A DNA stretch of 64,000 nt from Paraescarpia echinospica (Eukaryota; Annelida; Polychaeta; Sabellida; Siboglinidae): the NCBI GenBank assembly GCA_020002185.1, contig CM034544.1, forward strand, positions 32,246,392 to 32,310,391, given 5' to 3'. Each line of letters opens with the position of its first letter. Within the stretch, counting starts at the first letter, position 1. Under the pieces are notes generated by a model. That model ran no database searches and had not been told where the DNA came from. It saw nothing but the letters and a program-made list of their open reading frames with translations. Below are positions 11,701-25,100 of this stretch, in pieces. The position numbers were made by a program, and so were the translations under genes.

Positions 11701-14700
11701 CACCCTGCTCACAATAAACATCACATGAACGATAAAAGGAAGATCACTGCCACTTAACTTGTGGATTATTATTAGTATAAAACTGCTGTGCTACTGCTTG
11801 ATGGATAGTTAATTAGTGGCTGAAGTTCAAATACATCAGGCGTTTTTCACACCTGCATGGTAGTTTAGGCTCAGTAGTGTGCTGGCAGCCACTAAACTAT
11901 AGGCTTGTGTGAAAAGGATAGTTGGCAGAAGAACTAACTTCAAAGCACCATTGCATCCTTTTAGCCATGCAGCAGTCACACTGTCCCAGTGTCTGCTGCT
12001 ACCTTTTGCTCTCAAATAATCTGTCCTTAGTTTTACACATAAAGAATAATTTGGCATAACTTAATAAGTTTTTGTAGCAGCACATTTGTACTTCTAGTAT
12101 ATCAGTGCAACATAACATACATACTGTGTGCCACATTTGAATGTCATGCATGTAATATTTTCACACAATCCATTTGCATATATAATGTAAAACTTCAACA
12201 GCCGTTTTCTCCATTTTCACTTTTTGACCCCTACCATGTTCAATGCTCCATAACTTCGCCAATTTTTGTAGCAGTCATAATTTTTGAAACTGTGTAAAGC
12301 ACCCTACCCAACCTTTACAAGGATGAAAGAAAACAATGTTACAATTTTTCCGACTTATCACTCATTTTGTCAGCCGGGGTCACATATAGACAAAGGACTT
12401 CAGGGCCTCTTGGCCCATATTTTAATTACAACATGTGACAATTTAGCTTTTAAGCACTAAAGTGTTTGTATAAAATATATTCAAATTATGTTTGACATGA
12501 TATCTGTTAAATAAAGCTACTCTATAATGGGTGTGATATTTTGGAATTGGAACTTGGAATTTATATAATGTAATTTAAGTCTGGTGATATTATATTGTTT
12601 TTCCTATCTCCTGCAGGTTTGACAGGACGGTTTATGGTGACATCTCTTCCTTCACTATTCCAGTAAGTCATTATAACCTTTCAATATCATTTAGATTTTT
12701 CCAAGTCAAATACCCTCCTGGTAAAATCTTGGTCAAAAGCCCCCCTCCATAATTTGAAAACAGTCTAAATCCCTCCACTCAGGTATTAGAATGTAAGTAC
12801 TGTTACATGTATGTGGAAAACTGTATGTATGTTGGCATATACCAACAGGCTTTTGACTGAGTGTGTTTCAACTAATACCAAGGTATATCTGATATTTTAT
12901 CCCAGTGAACATTTTCTCAGCAAAATATATATTCCCTTAATCCATCTATGAATTAAACAAACAAGAACTAGAACTGTGTTTATATATCATATTTTGTAAG
13001 AACTAGTTTATTGATTTTTTTCATATTCTTGTAGGACATTTTAAAATGATTACTTTTAGCTTGATATAACTCTAAGTAGACTATATGTGTGTAAAGCCTG
13101 AGAGCAATCTTCATTGATCGAGTGCTATATAACTTAAATTTTATTGCTATTATTTCTGCCATATAATTAGGAGTTTTCAATGTCCACAAAGGGTATAAAT
13201 TGCATGGATATGAAATGTCTTTACAGTACCAAAGATGGCACGTTTAGAGTGTATGCCGGTTCGAGGGAAGACACCGACCTTTTCACTTTCCTAAATGAAA
13301 ACAAGTACACCCAGCTGCAACCTCTGCCGTGGTACTGGACTCCAAACTCCCTCCCGTAAGTAGACCTGGAGTGTGGTGACATAGTGGCTGGAGCATCACC
13401 CACTCAACCAAGACACTCTGGCTTTAAATCTTCTTGCAGCCATTTCAAACTTTGGACAAGTTTGTTCACTCCATACTTCTATAGTTGACTGAGCTGTATA
13501 AATGACTAAGATTGGTTATTCACAGTGGCAGGTACGTGTGTATGAACAGTTGTCATGCACTACACGTTTTAAGGTTCGTAACAGAGACGCCGGACAAACG
13601 TTAATCAATTGTTCATAATGTTGTGCGTGGTTTCTGAGATTGTTCCAAAGTGAAATTGGGGATGTTTTACAAAGTGTATTAATGTGGAAAAGTGCTCATG
13701 AATATTCACGTCATAACAAATGTCACTTATGTCTATTCCAGAAAACCGTCTCCTGTGTCTGTTTGTGTGTGAGTCACAGGTGTCAACCTGGGACAACTTA
13801 TATCTGTAAGATCATGACAAAAATCCATAAGATCTGCAGAAAATCCTTACAAATTGTCAACGCAAACATAAACTCAATTTTGGTATATAGGCACTGCCAT
13901 AACACATCCATAGACAATAATAATGAAATACAACTCCTGACACAGATAATTTATTTCACGTGATCGCACAACTTCGATGGTGCAATTATTCCATTAAAAA
14001 TCTGTTTCCAGTCATCCTGGTAACGGCCCACATACTGTCTTCGCTTCCTTGCGGGCGGCTCAACTATCCCTTTCGTAGCCATCTCATTCGAAGGTAGAGC
14101 GTGTTAATTTGTTATGATTCCAGTTTGAATTCAACTTCCGAAACTACCGAAAGTGGTCTGCGCATGCTCAGAATGGCAGGCTGGGATCAATCTTGTGCTT
14201 TGCGTGTGCTCAGGAGAGCATTTTCTGTATGCACAGAGCATACTGGGATGCATTCGGTAAATCTCAGTGGCCCTCGATAAAAATCTGACTTAAAAAAATA
14301 TTTCATGGAGATCTCAATTGACATTTTTGGGTCAAAATCATAAATGTCCGTAAGGATTGCCCCATACGCCTATAAGCCCGTACAAGTCACACAAATCTGT
14401 AAGGCTTACAGATAAAACGTACACGTTGACACCTCTGGTGTGAGTTGGTATTAACTGGTGAGAGTTGGTATTAATCGAGTGTAATATGTGATGATCGCAT
14501 TCCAATGTCGTATTGGTTAGATAATACAGTGCAGTATTGGTTAGATAATACAGTGCAGTATTGGTTAGATAATACAGTGCAGTATTGGTTAGATAATACA
14601 GTGCAGTATTGGTTAGATAATACAGTGCAGTATTGGTTACATAATACAGTGCAGTAATGGTTACATAATACAGTGCAGTATTGGTTACACAATACAGTGC

Positions 14701-16148
14701 AGTAATGGTTACATAATACAGTGCAGTATTGGTTACACAATACAGTGCAGTATTGGTTACATAATACAGTGCAGTATTGGTTACATAATACACTGCAGTA
14801 TTGGTTACATGATACAGTGCAGTATTGGTTACATAATACAGTGCAGTATTGATCACATAATTGGTTACATAATACAGTGCATTATTGGTAACATAATACA
14901 CTGCAGTATTGGTTAGATACTGTGCAGTATTGGTTAGATAATACAGTGCCCTATTGGTTACATAATACAGTGCAGTATTGGTTACACAATACAGTGCAGT
15001 ATTGGTTACACAATAATAGATAATACAGTGCAGTATTGGTTACACAATACAGTGCAGTATTGGTTACACAATACAGTGCCATATTGGTTACATAATACCG
15101 TGCAGTATTGGTTACATAATACAGTGCAGTATTGGTAACATAATACACTGCAGTATTGGTTACATAATACAGTGCAGTATTGGTAACATAATACAGTGCC
15201 GTATTGGTTACATAATACCGTGCAGTATTGGTTACATAATACAGTGCAGTATTGGTAACATAATACACTGCAGTATTGGTTACATAATACAGTGCAGTAT
15301 TGATCACATAATACAGTGCAGTATTGGTTACATAATACAGTGCAGTATTGATCACATAATACAGTGCACTATTGGTTACATAATACAGTGCAGTATTGGT
15401 TAGATAATACAGTGCAGTATTGGTTACATAATACAGTGCAGTATTGGTTAGATAATACAGTGCAGTATTGGTTAGATAATACAGTGCCGTATTGGTTACA
15501 TAATACAGTGCAGTATTGGTTACACAATACAGTGCAATATTGGTTACACAATAATAGATAATACTGTGCAGTATTGATAACATAATTCAGTGCAGTATTG
15601 GTTAGATAATACAGTGCCGTATTGGTTACATAATACAGTGCAGTATTGGTTACACAATACAGTGCCGTATTGGTTACATAATACAGTGCAGTATTGGTTA
15701 CATAATACAGTGCAGTATTGGTAACATAATACAGTGCAGTATTGGTTACATAATACAGTGCAGTATTGGTTACATAATACAGTGCAGTATTGGTTACATA
15801 ATACAGTGCAGTAATGGTTACATAATACAGTGCAGTATTGGTTACATAATACAGTGCAGTATTGGTTACATAATACAGTGCAGTATTGGTTACATAATAC
15901 AGTGCAGTATTGGTAACATAATACAGTGCAGTATTGGTTACATAATACAGTGCAGTATTGGTTACATAATACAGTGCTGTATTGGTTGCATAATACAGTG
16001 CAGTATTGGTTACATAATAGAGTGCAGTATTGGTTACATAATACAGTGCAGTATGGATGTTGTAATAGAAATGTCATAACTGTCATTTCTATTAATTTTG
16101 GAGAAAAAAAGTTGGTTTCCATAATTCATAGAATAATGGTTTCATTGC

Positions 16149-16186
<38 letters not shown>

Positions 16187-19100
16187 AACAAATGCAGAGT
16201 AGTTGGGCTGTTTAACAGTATCTGTTCAGTGCTGAACAAGACCAATGTTTCTAAGTACATGCATACTCATATGCATTATTAACTTTAATTATTGCATTAT
16301 AACTTTGCACTGTCAGTGAAAATGTAAAAATAACTTCTCGGCTAAATCTATTTCCCAGAAGAAATAGAAAGTTGGTAGATAAAATGTTGTTGTGTCTGTG
16401 CTACACCAAACAAGTGCAACATTTTGCATACAGGCTGTATACAGTATACATGTTCATAGAAAATACACTGCACGATAACATTGGACACAGTCAATGGAAT
16501 TCCATTTTCTGGGTTCATATTATATAATACAATTTTGATAGGGAAAATGGATCGGGATTTTCCATGATTTCCAAAATTCTATATGACACTGGTTACTAGA
16601 CACTGTTTACCTTAGAAGAAACTTGGTTGAAATCTCCTAATATTTCCACCTTCATCCAGATGACGCTTCACTGTGGGCATATGCGCAACAGATTTGGATA
16701 TTTAATCCCAATTGTTTACTGAATTGGGTTAAGAAGCCAGAACTTTCATCTGTTCAAAGTATGAACATGGTTAAGCTATGCACGTCACGTTTTTAGATGC
16801 ATCAAAGGTGTTTAATCGTGTCAACCGATATAAACTTTTAACGAAACTAGAACAATGAAATGTACCGAAATATAACTTAAGAGTACTCAGCAATGAATTC
16901 AATAATCAATGTGTATGTATACGAAGGGGAAATACCTACTCGGACTTCTTCTCGGTAGGCAATGGTGTTAAGCAAGATGGGAAGTTATCCCCTTTACTTT
17001 TTAACATTTATATGGATAATCTGAGTATACAATTGCACTAAAATCAAATCGGTTGTAGTCTTGGTAACATGGTTGTTAATCACCTTATATATGCCAATGA
17101 TCTACTTCTGTTTGCATTTTCTGCTAAAGGACTACAAACATTACTAGACATGTGTTACTCATATGGATGTGAGCATGACGTGCAATACAATGCGGGTAAA
17201 TCCCTGGTCATGTACTTTGAATCTAGAAAGTAAAATCTTTCTAAAGAAATGACATTAGGAGGAAAGAAGTTAAACTTTGCCACCTCTTGTAAATATCTTG
17301 GACATGTCATTTCTAATAACTTGTCAGATGAGTCTGACATGCAAGCCAAAGTGAGACTTTTGTATGCCAAGAGTAATATGTTACGTCAACAATTTTGTTC
17401 AACTGCTGTAAAAAGAAGCTATTTACAGCATATTTTGGTAATATCTATATGTGTGCATTATGGGTGAACTTTAGAAACGGTAATTTTCAGCAATTCGTTG
17501 TTGCATGTATCAACTCTTTCAGGATATTGAACAATTTGCCCATGAGATGTAGCGCTAACCACGTGTTTGCTACAGCTAATGTCAGCTCGGGTAAACGTGT
17601 AATCAGAAAGGCTATTTTTAGCCTAATGAATAGGATTGACATGTCTTTGAATCCCATTATTTATAACTAGCGACATGTATTGTACTTCGAAACTGCGGCA
17701 TCAGTGGGTCTGGGATTTATATAATTTTAAAGCAAGTTGTTCTTATCAATGTATTTTGATAGTTATTTACATACTTTTATTGATGTATTTTTGTATATGG
17801 ACATGATGATTGTCTGAAATAAATACATTATTATTATTATGTGGCTAGTTTGAACATTGTCTTGGTGGGTGTCGTTAGATAAGTGACATCAATTGTTGGT
17901 ACAAACTTCTCATGTTAACTGTTTACTCAAACATTTCTCTACTGTTTCAGGATGGAATGTTTAAGTTTATTCTTCAAAATGGCTGTAATTGTCAGGGTGA
18001 GTAATCGGAGTATGCTGAGTTTGTTTGGTAAAGTGGCTTTTGTTGTCAGGGTGAGTAGCTTAAATTTATTCTTCAAAGTGACTATGGTTTGTAGCTGAAG
18101 TATGACGTTGTGGATATCAGGCTGAATGTGCTTTTCAAAAGGCTTCATCATTGTGCGTACCTTGTCTACAACTACCGGGTTGTTTCCAAATATTGGACAA
18201 ATATGAACACCTTATTCATGTAAAAACAAACCTGAAAATGTTATATAAAATTGACCTGGGCAACATAAATATATCCAAGATGAAATTGTAAATGTGAGTA
18301 ATTGAATATGATTACAATTACATTTCCTTTTTGACCAGTGAAGTATGAGTATAATTTTGCAAAATAATGTAATGATTACACATGATTATTGAGTACGAAT
18401 ACTGCATCTATGTTTTCTAGGATATCCACAATGCGATCACGACACAGTATGGTTTCCCTGTGTGGGTGTCGTACATTGTCTTCGCTGTCTCTACTATAGT
18501 CGCTGGGTTCGTCTTAGCTCTTGTATGTATATTTCATCTTCTATGAGTGAAGAGTTTTGTCAGACTGGATGGTTCAAATGAACAATATTTTTACTTAGTT
18601 CACAGTCAGTTTCCCTTTCTTCTGTGATGTTTCAAATGACTCTGTTCAGTTGTCATCAGACTGCGGCTGCTATCCTGGGGTGCCAATGGACATTGATGAG
18701 GATATCCTAGCGGTCCCTGCTAGATAAAGGGGGAGGTACCAATGAAATAAGTCACAACAAGATCAAGTAAACTAGAATCAATATTTATTATACTCTCTAT
18801 CTCTTACCTTATATATAAAATGACTTGCAAACAACCCACCGTGAAATCACATCCACATAGACTCTGGACCAGTTACGACACGGTGTGACCACACGCACAC
18901 ACGCACACACCCTGCAGGCTCTTGCTCCTGCCTACCAACTCTCTTATTTTCCCTCTACAATTCTCTATATCTAAACTAGCCTGACTACTGAATTTAAATC
19001 AACCAATGGGGGCTTCACCTTTCTGCCAAGTACACCCAAACACAAAGCAATCTACTAGACTACAGATAATTAATAATGTGGTTTAACATGTGGTTTCTAC

Positions 19101-22100
19101 AAGACTCCAACATTCCTTTAGAGAAATGTAATTATTATTCTTATCTTGTTTATTATGGAGGGGGCAAGCACAACTGTGGGTGGGCAACTCTACTGTGGGT
19201 GGGCAGCCCTGCCCCCAGCATGTTATGTCATTTAAGTCATCACTCACTCCTCTAGCATCTAATCACTAATGTTCATTCATAACCTAATCAGTATAATGAG
19301 CCCTACCACATAGACACCAGATCACCTTGCCAAATGCTGAAGTTTAGCACAGCCAATGATATTGTTTGCCAGAGTGTTTGGCACATTTTCTTCTCCGCCA
19401 GTAAGTTTGCCAATGTTATGTATAATGTTTGGGAAGTAGAAATAATTATTTGAATACGCAATACTGCTCAGCCACTCGGCTTTGTCTTTGAATTGTGGTG
19501 CGGTTGGGGGCTGTTGTCTGCACTGCTCTCGCTGGTAGTACAGACATGACCGTTGAAGTCAGTTCCTAGTTTGATTCAGCTGACATCTACACACTAGGAA
19601 AATCTTCATCAAGTTGAACAAATAATAAAATACAAATTTTTTCTTAAAACAACTAGATTTGGAACTCATTTCGATGTTCCTGAAGAATAACACCAATGGT
19701 GGTCGAAACATCAAAGTGAGTTTCAAATTTATAGTTGTGACTTAAGAAAACAATTTATTTTATGTCGGAATAGTTTTTGATGACACAAGTACATATAAAA
19801 TATACCTGTGTCGAGTCACATGGTACAAGTATAAAATTATGTGTGAACTTCGATAACAGTTGTAGGAGACAATGTGTGCGGTTAACTCACTGTAATATCT
19901 GGTGTTTGTGCATACTCACTGTAGCTGTTGGTCTGTTTTATTGCAGTACCTGGTTTATGTGCAAACTGACTGTAGCTGTTGGTCTGTTTTATTGCAGTAC
20001 CTGGTTTATGTGCAAACTGACTGTAGCTGTTGGTGTGTTTTATTGCAGTACCTGGTTTATGTGCAAACTGACTGTAGCTGTTGGTCTGTTTTATTGCAGT
20101 ACCTGGTTTATGTGCAAACTGACTGTAGCTGTTGGTCTGTTTTATTGCAGTACCTGGTTTATGTGCAAACTGACTGTAGCTGTTGGTGTGTTTCAGCTGC
20201 TTATATTGCTGTGTGACAAGGTGCTGGACTCTAGAACATCACATCACCCTGTCCCCACCTCCAGCATACAGCATCCAAATGTCACGACTGACGACGCGCT
20301 GGTATGGCTTGTAACAGACATTGATGTGTAATTGATGAACATTCTTCAGAATAGTTAATTTTTAGTCCTTTGGGCCAAAGGTCCAAGGAACTATATCCAT
20401 CACTCTGTGGCCTGCCATCTGTCATTAGCTGCTGTATCTCAGAAACCATTCAGCAACTTTTTCTCTAATTTTGCATAGACATATCTTAGGGCACTGCCAC
20501 TATGCACAGGAAATCTGTATTTGATTGAATCATTCTAAGGGCTCCCTAGGGCCTCTAAGGTCCAAGGGACTATTGCCATCACTCTGTGTCTGCTGTCTGC
20601 CGTCTGCCGTTAGCTGCTGCATCTCAGAAACTGTTCAGCAACTTTTTTTCTAATTTTGCAGAGATAATTTGGTATCTTAGGGTACTGCCACTATGCACGA
20701 GAAATCTGTATTTGATTGAATCATTCTAAGGACCCCGTAGGGCCCCAAGGGCCCAAAAAGCTGGTAATTTGTCACATTTTGCCTTTTTGTTCAAAAACTG
20801 TTCAGCAACTTTTTTCTAATTTTGTATAGATATATCTTAGGGTGCTGCCACTATACACAAGAAATCTGTATTTGATTCAATCATTCTAAGGGCCCCAAAG
20901 TGCAAAAGTTTTACATTATCTAGTGATGTGGTTTTGAGAAGGGCCCTTGAGACCACCCCCAACAGTAGATTTTGTGTAATGTGCCAGAAAGCCAGCAGCA
21001 TCACTCCACTCTGCAGCCTAGTGCTATTGTTCCATTGAGACCTTGACTAATCTTTAATTGGTCACAGTGCCCAGGCAGAGTAGACACACTTGACCCCTGT
21101 TAGACTGAACAGTTGCCTAAAACTTTTAAACTGTATCTTCAAAACTATTGATTTTCTATAATTGTAAGTTGTGTTTATTTTGATGTTCATTTAATTATTA
21201 TAAAATGGTGTGACTGTGGTGCCTATTGGTTAAAGATGTATTGTCACCTGTAGGTGACAAACTTAAAAATTAATATTCTGGACAACTACAGAGTGAAATA
21301 TCCTACACTTTATTGATATCAAATGCATTCTACTGTTCTGTTTACGCTTGCCATGCCTTGTGTAGACATGGTACTATGTAAATCAATTGTATCAATATAG
21401 ACTAATAATTACATATTCACAATATAATTGACACCTGAAACAACCAAATGTCAACCATTAGAAGAGTTGACATAGTTCTGCTATACACAAGAAATCTGTA
21501 TTTGATTGAATCATTCTAGTGTCATCAGCATATAGTAGAACATACATTTTTTACATCATCATCACTAAGGTTGTTGTAAATTTCACCAGCTGCCATGTCA
21601 AGTCCCTTATAATTATGACTAACAGTGTTCAAAATTATTCAGGTAAATAGCAAATAACAAAGGACACAAGTTTTCTCCTTGCCGTACATCTACATCACAT
21701 GAGAAGAAGGCTGACACAGCCTGGCCCTGTTTTATACATGTTTTAGCATTTTTGTACATGTTGTATACAACTTTCAACACAATACCATTAATACCGCACG
21801 AAATTATCTTAGACCACAGTGAGGACCGGTCTACTAAATCAAATGCTTTCTTATAATCGATGAAGCCTTTTGCATCGAGACAAATACAATTCAACCAATA
21901 CCCCTATCTGAACACTGCCTGTTCTTCACCTATTACATTCGCTTTGTTTAGGTATGTGGTCAGTCTGGCGTTCTAAACAATCACTAAGGATTAATGAACA
22001 CTTGTGCACAATGTCACCCACTTGGCAGGTTTAATTGATCATTTAAGCAATGAGGACACTGCTTAGGCCTCACTCTGGACACTGTCACTCACAGTGTTGT

Positions 22101-25100
22101 GTATTGTCTTAGTTGGTGCATTGAGCTAATGTACTTGACCATGAATCAGTGGTGGCTCTGGTGGCTCTGGTACTTTAGAGGATGGAGGATGAACCCAGTT
22201 GTTGGCAGTGAACACTAGTGCTGAGAGGGTAGATTACCACCTACCAGTCTCCAAAGCTCTATATTTTCAAAAAACTGTTCAGTAACTTTTTTTCTAATTT
22301 TGCATAGATGTATCTTAGGGTACTGCCACTATACACAAGAAATCTGTATTTGATTGAATCACTCTAAGGGCACCTCAGGGCCCCCAAAAATGCAAAATTG
22401 TCCTCCTGTTTCTCTGCTGCTCCCTCCTGCAGACCCACTGATCTCTGTTTATAACTGGACTGTATGACAAAAATTAATCATGTTGATTTTGGGATTTTTC
22501 TAGGTGTTTTACATATAAGGATCATTATGTGTTACACAGCAGAGCTGATTTGGAGGGTTAGTTACATTAATCGGGACATTTCAAAATAAACTTCCCATCA
22601 TGGAGGTGACATGGCGTCATGGAGGTGACATGTTGTCATGCTAAATACTGGCACACAGGCTCGTAATCAAACAAGTGTCATGGAATGATACAAACCCGCA
22701 CCTACCTGGCATGCACACTTCGCATTTCGCTTTATTAAGTAGGCATACATGCTTTGCATTTGTGCTTACAACAAGAAACTAATCTACATTAGCAATAGCG
22801 ATCACCAGCGACACATAAAACGTGTATCATTGAATTCAGTTGAAGAAGCCAGTCATTAAGGCCATCTCTTAATCAGAAGTATACACAGTTTTTCCTGGCC
22901 TCTGCTGCTCAATGACTGGCCCCTGCTGGTCAATGACTGGAGAGGGAAGTTGGCGGACGACATTGCATGACTCCAGCCAAGCGATGTCGTGTTTTTTGGC
23001 CATCTGTACTGTTGGTTCCCACATAACCGACAGAACATGGATAAACCCATCTTACACTTGGGGAACTCAGCACAGTATTTTCCATGCAGCCGAGTCATTG
23101 TCTCTGAGAGTATTCTTCGTTGCATTTTAACCCCATTTTTGGTGATTGTGTCTCATCTGCTAGTAATAATCCTACTGTTGTCATCTCTGCGTAGGAATGT
23201 CTTGACTTTGCCTGATAGTCTCTGTCCTAGTGATTTGTGAATGTATCTTGTGTAGTTAGTCAAGTTCTCCATTCCACGAGTCAGCTTTTTGGGGATGCCG
23301 AGAACACCATGAGCCATTGCACGCATCCTGTACTTCTTTATGCGGAATTGCATCAATTTGGTAATCATTTGCTTTTCTTTATATGACTTGGATCTTCTGT
23401 ACCTCTCCTTGATGCCTGACATCACAGCTGTTGAGAAGGTCAATTGCTTGCACGTCCTTTTGAATAAGTTTGCTCTTGCTGTTTCGCAGCAAACGGTTAA
23501 TATGTCTTGTTGGTGTCGACTTGCCCAGATGTTGTGATTTAAGGCACTGTAATCTTTTTTCTGTATTTTTCTGCTCTACGGTTTGATTTCTCCATTTATT
23601 TCTCAAATTTCTTCATTCTCCTGTACAACTTGCTTCTGTCCGACGCACTCGTTGACGACCACGTTGCTTCTGTAGTGATTCGTTCTGATGTGTTTGTTGC
23701 GGTGCTTGGACACTTGCTCACCGGACAGTTCCTCACCGGACAGTTGCTCAGCGGACAGTTGCTCACCGGACAGTTGCTTACCGGACAGTTGCTCACCGGA
23801 CAGTTGCTCACCGGATAGTTGCTCACCGGACAGTTGCTCACCGGACAGTTGCTCACGGGGAAATAAAAAGGCGGACAGTTGCTCACCGAACGAATGTTGC
23901 GAGTTACCCAAAAATGGGGAAAGTTGTAGATGTATTTTTTCATTGATGTATCCGGCTCTTTCTGGCCGTTAGCAAGTTACCCAGGATGCTATGCGTAGAG
24001 CAGAAATGAACCAATCTCTGAACAGGCGCACTTTTATAATAAGTCTATTAATTTGCAAAGAAATGGATATTCATTACAAACAATACATGTAATATAATAA
24101 ACTTTATTCAATACAACTTTCAAGGGGAATGTTGTTTACACAATATCGTGAATTCACGTACAGAAACATGTGAGTTGAACTAATTGAAACACACGAATTC
24201 ACCTTCAGCACATGTGAAATAACGGATTATTGTTAGCGGAAACACCTGTTAGCTGAGCTGTGTAGCATCGCTATTGTGAGACTTCTGGATAGGTGTTTCC
24301 ACCGGCTCTTTGCTTGTGCACCGTCTGTGGCCTATAGTTGTATGCAGTGTCCAACGGCCTCCAAGAACTCCTCCGTGTTTTTGGTGCCAGCTGCAATGTC
24401 CACACACAGGTTGTGCAGTCGGGTTTGCAGCTGTCTGTACACACGTTTCGTCCGAGCTTGCGGTGGCTGACCCCTGCGGTCCTGCAGCAGCATCGTTGCT
24501 GCCACTGCCTCGTCTTTCCTCAAGCAGATCACTGCCATCCAGAAGGAAGGATGGTGATGGTCTACAAGTTGTTGGAAGCCGTGGTTCCATCCTTCGCATA
24601 GGTTGTTTGTGCGTGGTTCGTTGTTCATTGTGGCCAATGTGTGGTGCGAACAAGGGTGGCATTCGTCGTAGAAGGACAGCTGGAGCTGGTCCACCCCTGA
24701 CGGCTGCCGGAGGCTGGACACGTCTGTATGTCCCGGAGACATATGTCTTGTCGAAGTAGTCGATCAGGTCATCAAGGCCAACTGGGATGTTTCCCTTCAA
24801 GAACAACATGTCCTCGTCGACCTTCGCTAATGGCAGGAAGGCAAGCCCGTCGAGCATTCCACAGAAATGCTTCACCTCATCGTTCTCACGGTAGCGGTTG
24901 GTCAGCACTAGTTCTTATACCTTTCGTCATGTTGACTGGGTCAGGTGGTTAAAACAACCATGGACACTGACTTGTGGACCAATGGCAGCAGTTATTGCGT
25001 GCTGGATGGCCTGCTCAAAATCCACGATGATGGTACTTGGGTGAAGGGTGAACCCAAGTTCCTCGCATCTACTCATGATGGCAGCTTGCATCTTATTTGA

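Noticed and set aside
14338..16122. Open frames with YYVTNTAL or NQYCTVLC repeats on the minus strand and QYWLHNTV on the plus strand
   Set aside because: Products of a 24-bp minisatellite; both strands and several frames are open together.
19777..20331. 184-codon plus frame with Cys-rich 17-residue repeats
   Set aside because: Made by the 51-bp intronic array. Only its last part, after the acceptor at 20196, belongs to the TMX exon.
23596..23972. Cys/Pro/Ser-rich repeat frames (NCPVS, GEQLS, DSCSP)
   Set aside because: 15-bp array read in several frames on both strands, at a transposon end.
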